Origin: TMED23 sp964566055
GTDB lineage: Bacteria > Pseudomonadota > Alphaproteobacteria > Rhodospirillales > UBA2165
Length of the DNA: 64,000 nucleotides
Assembly: GCA_964566055.1 (NCBI GenBank)
Contig: CAZMHI010000011.1
Span: forward strand, 30,621 to 94,620
Reading direction: 5' to 3'
Translations under genes and position numbers: made by a program
Part shown: positions 59,025 to 64,000 of the stretch, in pieces
How the letters are laid out: every line of letters starts with the position of its first letter
Numbering within the stretch: the first letter of the stretch is position 1
Notes under the pieces: generated by a model
What the model was told of the DNA's origin: nothing
Seen by the model: only the letters and a program-made list of their open reading frames with translations
The model's database searches: none

Positions 59025-60598
59025 TGGGGCTGCTTGATCACGTTTGGTTGGGGATCGTCACGGTATTTACCGTTGATCCGATGTTTTCAATTGCCGGCCT
59101 GCCGATTTCGACAACCATCGTTATGGTTTTTTTAGGCCTCATTTTTGGAATTTTCGTTGGCGCAGCTCCCGGCATCGGCGGCCCGGTAGCCATGGCAATT
59201 TCGCTGCCGATATTAATCTCTATTTTTGGCTTTACGCCGGATGCACTTCTTCCGGTCCTGGGTTTCTTAGTCGGCATTATGAAAGGCTCCACGGTTGGCG
59301 GGGCGGTGCCGGCAATATTATTCAATACACCCGGCACGCCGGATTCTCTGATGACCACTTTGGATGGTTATCCGCTGACCAAACGGGGCCAGCCCGGTAA
59401 AGCGCTTCGCGTCGCACATTTCTCCTCCGTTTCGGGCGATACTATTTCAGATATCGTGCTGATTACCGGGGCACCGTTTCTGGCCATAATAGTAGAGAGA
59501 TTTCTCGATTTTCCTGAGAAGGCTGCCCTGATTATATTGTCGTTGGCATTTATTTCGGCTGTCGTTGGCTCGAACGTTTGGAAGGGCTTGCTGGCGGCAT
59601 TGCTCGGTCTGTTTATGGCCTATATCGGCACCGGCGAAGACGGTTATCCGCGCCTCTCCCTGGGGAGTGACTTACTGGCAAACGGTTTTCCGCTTATCAG
59701 TGCTGTGCTTGGTGTCCTTATTCTTGGCGAAGTCTTTAGATCGCTCGAAGAGATGTGGCGCGAGATGCGGGAAACTTCGAAGATCGCCAGTGTTGAGGTG
59801 ACGGGGGACAACAAGCTTCATTTCAGCGACATCAAACGCATTCTGCCTTTTATCGGCATTTCCGCTTCAATCGGCACCATGGTCGGCGCGTTGCCCGGTA
59901 TTGGCAACACCTTGGCGGCAACACTCGGCTACGCCACGGGACGTAAAGTTCACAAAGGAGATCCGGCCTTTGGCGAGGGCGCAATTGAAGGCATTGCCGC
60001 AACTGAAGCCGCAAACAGTGCGGTGGCCGGCGCCAATTTGATACCAGTTCTTTCTTTGGGTATTCCTGGAAATATATCCGCAGTCTTCATCCTTCTTGCC
60101 ACAGAATCGATTGGCGGGTTCGTACCCGGCCCTCAGGTCTTTAGACTGGTGCCGGATCAGATTAATCAGGAAATGGTCTATGCCTTTGGCTTATTTACGG
60201 CAATGATCTTCGCCAATGGTCTCAATTGGACAATAGGCGGCATTTTTATGCGCTGGATGGGCATCATGATCCGCATCCCAAAACAGCGCCTTTTACCCGT
60301 CGTTTTGCTGCTCACGCTAACCGCGATTTATGTGCAGCAGACCAATATGTTTGCCGTCTATGTTGCTCTTGGCTTTGGGGTGCTTGGTTATTTGATGCGA
60401 AAGCTAAATCTCTCCGTCTTGGCCTTCGTCATTGCCTTTATTCTGGCTAATAATCTGGAAGAATCGATGCGCGAAGCCTTTGCCGTCACCGGCGCAGATC
60501 CCTGGTTTTTGTTTGCCAGTCCTGTTTCAATTTCGTTCATTGTGCTGGCCATCGCAGTTGTCGTATTCTTTGCCCGCAATCAGAAAGATTTGAGTTAA
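59024..60598 (+). CDS. TTT transporter large membrane subunit (TctA)
   Basis: 524 residues, about 11-12 helices. TctA hallmarks: FVGAAPGIGGPVAMAISLP, MKGSTVGGAVPAILFNTPG followed by DGYPLTKRGQPGKAL, and later GALPGIGNTLAATLGYATG. It forms the transport channel with TctB and is driven by an ion gradient. It is coupled to TctB by a one-base overlap and followed directly by the sulfatase gene. Confidence 0.93.
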   Translation: MGLLDHVWLGIVTVFTVDPMFSIAGLPISTTIVMVFLGLIFGIFVGAAPGIGGPVAMAISLPILISIFGFTPDALLPVLGFLVGIMKGSTVGGAVPAILFNTPGTPDSLMTTLDGYPLTKRGQPGKALRVAHFSSVSGDTISDIVLITGAPFLAIIVERFLDFPEKAALIILSLAFISAVVGSNVWKGLLAALLGLFMAYIGTGEDGYPRLSLGSDLLANGFPLISAVLGVLILGEVFRSLEEMWREMRETSKIASVEVTGDNKLHFSDIKRILPFIGISASIGTMVGALPGIGNTLAATLGYATGRKVHKGDPAFGEGAIEGIAATEAANSAVAGANLIPVLSLGIPGNISAVFILLATESIGGFVPGPQVFRLVPDQINQEMVYAFGLFTAMIFANGLNWTIGGIFMRWMGIMIRIPKQRLLPVVLLLTLTAIYVQQTNMFAVYVALGFGVLGYLMRKLNLSVLAFVIAFILANNLEESMREAFAVTGADPWFLFASPVSISFIVLAIAVVVFFARNQKDLS

Positions 60599-60601
60599 CT
60601 T

Positions 60602-62047
60602 ATGAAAGCGCAAAACCTCCTCTACATCATGTCGGATGAGCACAATCCCAAGATGCTCGGCTGTTATGGCCATGATCAGGTCAAAACACCCAATCTTGAC
60701 AAGCTGGCCGCCCGCGGCACCCGCTTTACCGCCCACTACACCAATTCGCCGATATGCATTCCGGCACGCGCCGCCTTTGCCACCGGACGCTATACCCATG
60801 AAACCGGGTACTGGGATAATGCCCTGCCTTATGACGGCGAGATCAAGGGCTGGGGCCATCGCTTGCAGGACGAAGGCTACCGGGTCGAATCTATCGGCAA
60901 GCTGCACTACCGCCATGAAGACTTAAATACTGGCTTTTCAAAACAGCACCACCCCATGCATGTCATGGATGGCATTGGCCAGGTCTGGGGCTCGATCAGG
61001 GATCCACTGCCGGGTGAACGGCCGGCCAAAATGCTCAATGAGATCGGTCCGGGTGAATCCAATTACAATCGCTATGACACATTAATAGCCGATGAGGCCT
61101 GCGATTGGTTACAGGATGCTGCAAATGAGGGTGGCGACAAACCCTGGGTACTATATCTCGGCTTTGTCGCGCCGCATTTCCCTCTGGTCGTGCCGGAGGA
61201 ATTTTATGATCTCTATCCCCTGGATCAATTGCCGCCACGCAAACTTGATCCGGCGGAAGGATTTGAGCGCCATCCCTGGGTTCAACGCATGGATGATTTT
61301 CAACAGGTCGACCGTAATTTAACACCTGAAAAAAAACTGCAAGCAGTGGCAGCTTATTTCGGCCTTTGTACTTTTGTCGATCACCAGATAGGGCGCGTAC
61401 TGGAGGCACTGGCGGAATGCGGTTTAGAGGATAGTACGCGCGTCATTTATACCAGTGATCACGGTGACAATGTCGGTACGCGCGGGATGTGGGGAAAGTC
61501 TAACTTTTATGAAGAAAGTGGCGGTATACCTTTAATCATTGCCGGTGACGGCATTCCCGAGAGCAAAGTTTGCGCCACGCCAACATCCTTGCTCGATAGT
61601 TATCAAACCATCATGGATGGGGTTGGACTTGAATTAACAGCAGAAGAGCAGGAACTCGACGGCGCCTCCTGGTTTGAGATGGCCAAGGCAGAAGATGATC
61701 CGGAACGCATTGTCTTTAGCGAGTACCACGCCGCCTCTTCACCAACTGGAGCGTTCATGCTGCGCAAAGGTAAATACAAATTTATTTATTACGTTGAATA
61801 TGAGCCGGAGCTGTTCGATCTTGAGACCGATCCGGAAGAAACCACTAATTTGGCTGGTGATCCAGCTTTTGCCGATGTGGTCACAGAATATGAAGGTTAT
61901 TTGCGCGAAATTTGCGATCCGGAGAAAACCGACCGCCAGGCCAAGGACGACCAAAATGCCTTGATCGAAGAATTTGGTGGCCGCGACAAAGCGCTTCACA
62001 CCGGCACGCCAGGGGCAACGCCTGTCCCCGGCCAGGGTCACGAATAG
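60602..62047 (+). CDS. Type I sulfatase (choline-sulfatase/phosphonate monoester hydrolase-like)
   Basis: 481 residues, no signal peptide. The formylglycine site is CIPARAAFATG (C-x-P-x-R). Metal ligands are in MSDEHNPKMLG and YTSDHGDNVGTRGMWGKSNF. C-terminal ELFDLETDPEETTNLAGDP is typical of the superfamily. It hydrolyses a sulfate ester in the cytoplasm, so the ester is probably imported first, by the TTT transporter encoded upstream. The maturase gene is not in the window. It converges on the second TctA gene with a 10-base overlap. Confidence 0.9.
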   Translation: MKAQNLLYIMSDEHNPKMLGCYGHDQVKTPNLDKLAARGTRFTAHYTNSPICIPARAAFATGRYTHETGYWDNALPYDGEIKGWGHRLQDEGYRVESIGKLHYRHEDLNTGFSKQHHPMHVMDGIGQVWGSIRDPLPGERPAKMLNEIGPGESNYNRYDTLIADEACDWLQDAANEGGDKPWVLYLGFVAPHFPLVVPEEFYDLYPLDQLPPRKLDPAEGFERHPWVQRMDDFQQVDRNLTPEKKLQAVAAYFGLCTFVDHQIGRVLEALAECGLEDSTRVIYTSDHGDNVGTRGMWGKSNFYEESGGIPLIIAGDGIPESKVCATPTSLLDSYQTIMDGVGLELTAEEQELDGASWFEMAKAEDDPERIVFSEYHAASSPTGAFMLRKGKYKFIYYVEYEPELFDLETDPEETTNLAGDPAFADVVTEYEGYLREICDPEKTDRQAKDDQNALIEEFGGRDKALHTGTPGATPVPGQGHE

Positions 62048-63537
62048 TTGTCGCTTTCGGTGTTTTTTTTCCGCTTCAAATGAGACACAAAAGGCCACAC
62101 CAAAAACAAGATCGAGACGATCAGAAAAGTTAAGGAGACCGGCCGGGTAATTAGCGGCATCAGTGAGCCGCCGGTTATTTGCAATCCAGTTCTGAGGTTC
62201 TGTTCGGCAATAGGAGCCAACACCAAACCGATGATAAATGGTGCCTGCGGTATAGCAGCCCGTCTCATCGCATAACCAATTACTCCGAAAATCAAGAGCA
62301 CCCAGACATCGAACATGCGGTTGGCTTGGGCAAATGCGCCAATAACACAAAACATCATGATACCGGGTAAAATATAGGTCTTCGGCAAGCGGCTGATTTT
62401 GGCGATATATTTTACGGCACTGGTCATAAACAACAGCATGAATACATTGGCGACGATCATGGCGGCCATAATCGCAAAAACAATGTCGGCATTGTTGACG
62501 AATAAAAGCGGTCCCGGCTGAATACCATGGACCAGCAGAGCCGCCAGTAGAAACACGTCGACAACACTTCCGGGGATACCCATCGAAATCAAAGGAATTA
62601 AGGCACCGCCAATGGTAGCGTTATTGGCGGCCTCAGAGGCAATAATACCTTCTTCAGATCCCTTGCCGAACTTTTCCGGAGATTTCGAGAGGTTCTTGGC
62701 CGTAGTGTAGGCGAGTACAGAACCAATATTGCCTCCTATCGCCGGGAGAATACCAACCCATGTGCCGATAAGTGATGATCGTACCAAGTTAACGAAATGG
62801 TTTTTCCAGTCCCGCAATGACATCAATATGCCACTCAACGAGGATTCAACCTGCACGGCCTTTCGTTCAATATCGACAAGTTCGCTGATAATTTGCCCGA
62901 CGACAAACACGCCCATCAGAACCGGTAAAAGTTTGAACCCGTCATCCAATTCGTGGAAGCCGAGGGTTAGCCGGATACCACCGGCTGAAGGATCGACCCC
63001 CGGCATTGCCACCAGCATGCCCAGAAAGCCAGCAAGAATTCCTTTGGCCAACGAACCTTGACTGACTGAGGCGATCAAAACCAACGCCATCAAAACAAGC
63101 GTAAAATATTCAAAAGGACCAAACTTCACAGCAATCTCCGATAACGGTTCGGTCAGCAGCACTAGAAATATCCAGGAGACTAATCCGCCGAAAAAAGAAG
63201 CCCCAATACCGAGGGCCAAAGCCCGTCCCGGTTTTCCATCCCTGGCCATCGGGTAGCCATCAAATGTGGTCATAACCGCCGATGGCGCGCCTGGCATCCG
63301 CAGCAGGATCGAAGCAACTTGACCGCCGCTGATCGAGCCGACATACATTGAAACCAGTAAAATCAACGCCGTCACCGGCTCCATGAAAAAGGTGAGCGGC
63401 AACGTCAAGGCGATCAGCATAGCACCCGTCAATCCAGGTATCGCTCCGACCAGAATACCTAGGATGGTCCCCAGCAAAGTGAAAAATAGGGGCACGGGCG
63501 TAAATATATTGGCAATTTCTGGAAGGAGTTCGGCCAT
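62038..63537 (-). CDS. TTT transporter large membrane subunit, second TctA
   Basis: 499 residues, about 11 helices. TctA motifs: ILVGAIPGLTGAMLIALTLP, GSISGGQVASILLRMPGAPS plus DGYPMARDGKPGRAL, and GILPAIGGNIGSVLAYTTAK. It is only distantly similar to the TctA at 59024 and lies in the opposite direction, so it belongs to another transporter. The paired TctB-like gene is upstream; the binding protein would lie outside the window. Confidence 0.92.
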   Translation of the reverse strand: MAELLPEIANIFTPVPLFFTLLGTILGILVGAIPGLTGAMLIALTLPLTFFMEPVTALILLVSMYVGSISGGQVASILLRMPGAPSAVMTTFDGYPMARDGKPGRALALGIGASFFGGLVSWIFLVLLTEPLSEIAVKFGPFEYFTLVLMALVLIASVSQGSLAKGILAGFLGMLVAMPGVDPSAGGIRLTLGFHELDDGFKLLPVLMGVFVVGQIISELVDIERKAVQVESSLSGILMSLRDWKNHFVNLVRSSLIGTWVGILPAIGGNIGSVLAYTTAKNLSKSPEKFGKGSEEGIIASEAANNATIGGALIPLISMGIPGSVVDVFLLAALLVHGIQPGPLLFVNNADIVFAIMAAMIVANVFMLLFMTSAVKYIAKISRLPKTYILPGIMMFCVIGAFAQANRMFDVWVLLIFGVIGYAMRRAAIPQAPFIIGLVLAPIAEQNLRTGLQITGGSLMPLITRPVSLTFLIVSILFLVWPFVSHLKRKKNTESDNYS

Positions 63538-63562
63538 GAAGGTTATTCGCTCCGATCAGCCG

Positions 63563-63961
63563 CTATGGTAAATCAACTGCGAAAACCTGGGTAAACAGGA
63601 GCTCACTCCCGAATCCGAGGAATACAGCGACGAGAACATTCGTGGCTAATGATTTTCGGGCAAATCCCGTAAGAACGCTCAGCGCTATAAAAAGAAACAA
63701 CGATGTAGAAATGCCGAAACTGACAAGTTCCAGGGCGAGCGCCGCGACATAAAGCACTGTGAGAATCACAAAATTTACGGCGATATCATTTCTGGCTCGA
63801 TAGGCCGGCTGGACCATTTCAGCTTGATCTATCAGATCCAATCCATCCTGGTTCGGAGCCTCGCGTCCACTTCTAGCTTGTAAAAGTACAACAAACGACA
63901 GAATTCCCGTTACACCCGCGATCACAAGCGGAAATCCGGCCGAGCCCTGGTCCTCCCCCAA
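63563..63961 (-). CDS. TctB-like small subunit, apparently 5'-truncated or frameshifted
   Basis: 132 residues as read from a TTG at 63961, with no good ribosome site. It has three or so helices (FPLVIAGVTGILSFVVLL, VILTVLYVAALALELVSFG, STSLFLFIALSVLTGFA). The SAGFP segment at the start corresponds to the middle of a normal TctB, so the first helix is missing. An in-frame stop lies just upstream at 63977-63979, but another frame continues (TITVDPLF) and could join at the C5/A5 run at 63955-63964. Either a one-base frameshift is present or the gene is decayed. The window ends at 64000. Confidence 0.65.
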   Translation of the reverse strand: MGEDQGSAGFPLVIAGVTGILSFVVLLQARSGREAPNQDGLDLIDQAEMVQPAYRARNDIAVNFVILTVLYVAALALELVSFGISTSLFLFIALSVLTGFARKSLATNVLVAVFLGFGSELLFTQVFAVDLP

Positions 63962-64000
63962 AAAGTGGGTCCACTGTTATAGTTAGAAAACGGAGGATCA

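Overview
The window looks like the chromosome of an alphaproteobacterium, probably marine and facultatively respiring. This is inferred from a hybrid ArsR/methyltransferase regulator in front of metF-metH, a linked mlaA-mlaC pair, a DUF1127 protein, a phoR-phoB pair, several tripartite tricarboxylate (TTT) transporter genes, and class II FNR-type promoters with TTGAT-N4-ATCAA boxes. No tRNA, rRNA, CRISPR array or insertion sequence was found.

Layout. 1-20.5 kb is mostly housekeeping and signalling: the 5' end of nirB behind a sigma-54 promoter; metF-metH under an ArsR-type regulator; mlaA-mlaC; ettA; a signalling operon (hybrid histidine kinase, receiver, receiver-cyclase, MauG/MbnH-like di-heme enzyme); phoR-phoB; and a long DUF1127 protein. 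18-26 kb is a catabolic island: a bifunctional FAD monooxygenase/old-yellow-enzyme fusion, two RidA-family proteins, a PobA-like hydroxylase, a MetE-like protein, an isochorismatase-family hydrolase and an Asp-box beta-propeller.

26-53.7 kb is the striking part: about 27 kb of respiratory and maturation genes, nearly all on the minus strand, with three well-formed FNR-type promoters. From its promoter end (53.6 kb) it encodes two di-heme peroxidase-family cytochromes, a Tat-exported Rieske protein, and an AioA-family molybdopterin enzyme that keeps the [3Fe-4S] ligand pattern but has lost two arsenite-binding residues. This gene set matches iodate reductase idrABP1P2. A HEAT-repeat protein and a blue-copper-like protein follow. 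Then come two tandem copies of a four-gene module (CydA-like membrane protein without a quinol loop, anchored di-heme cytochrome c, membrane cytochrome c, and di-heme cytochrome c fused to an ethylbenzene-dehydrogenase-type heme b domain). Two more cytochromes c and several tiny membrane proteins accompany them. A third FNR promoter drives a maturation-like operon: a UspA-UspA protein with five PCP_red-like repeats, a radical SAM protein with one such repeat, a protoporphyrinogen oxidase and a SCO copper chaperone. My reading is that oxygen limitation switches on an iodate (or related oxyanion) respiratory chain in which the Q-loop-less bd-like complexes exchange electrons with periplasmic cytochromes c; the direction of flow is not settled by sequence.

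53.7-64 kb is a second catabolic and transport island: a ComA-like protein, a MarR regulator, a DUF3604 protein, a complete TctC-TctB-TctA transporter, a type I sulfatase, and a second TctA-TctB pair whose TctB appears frameshifted near the window edge.
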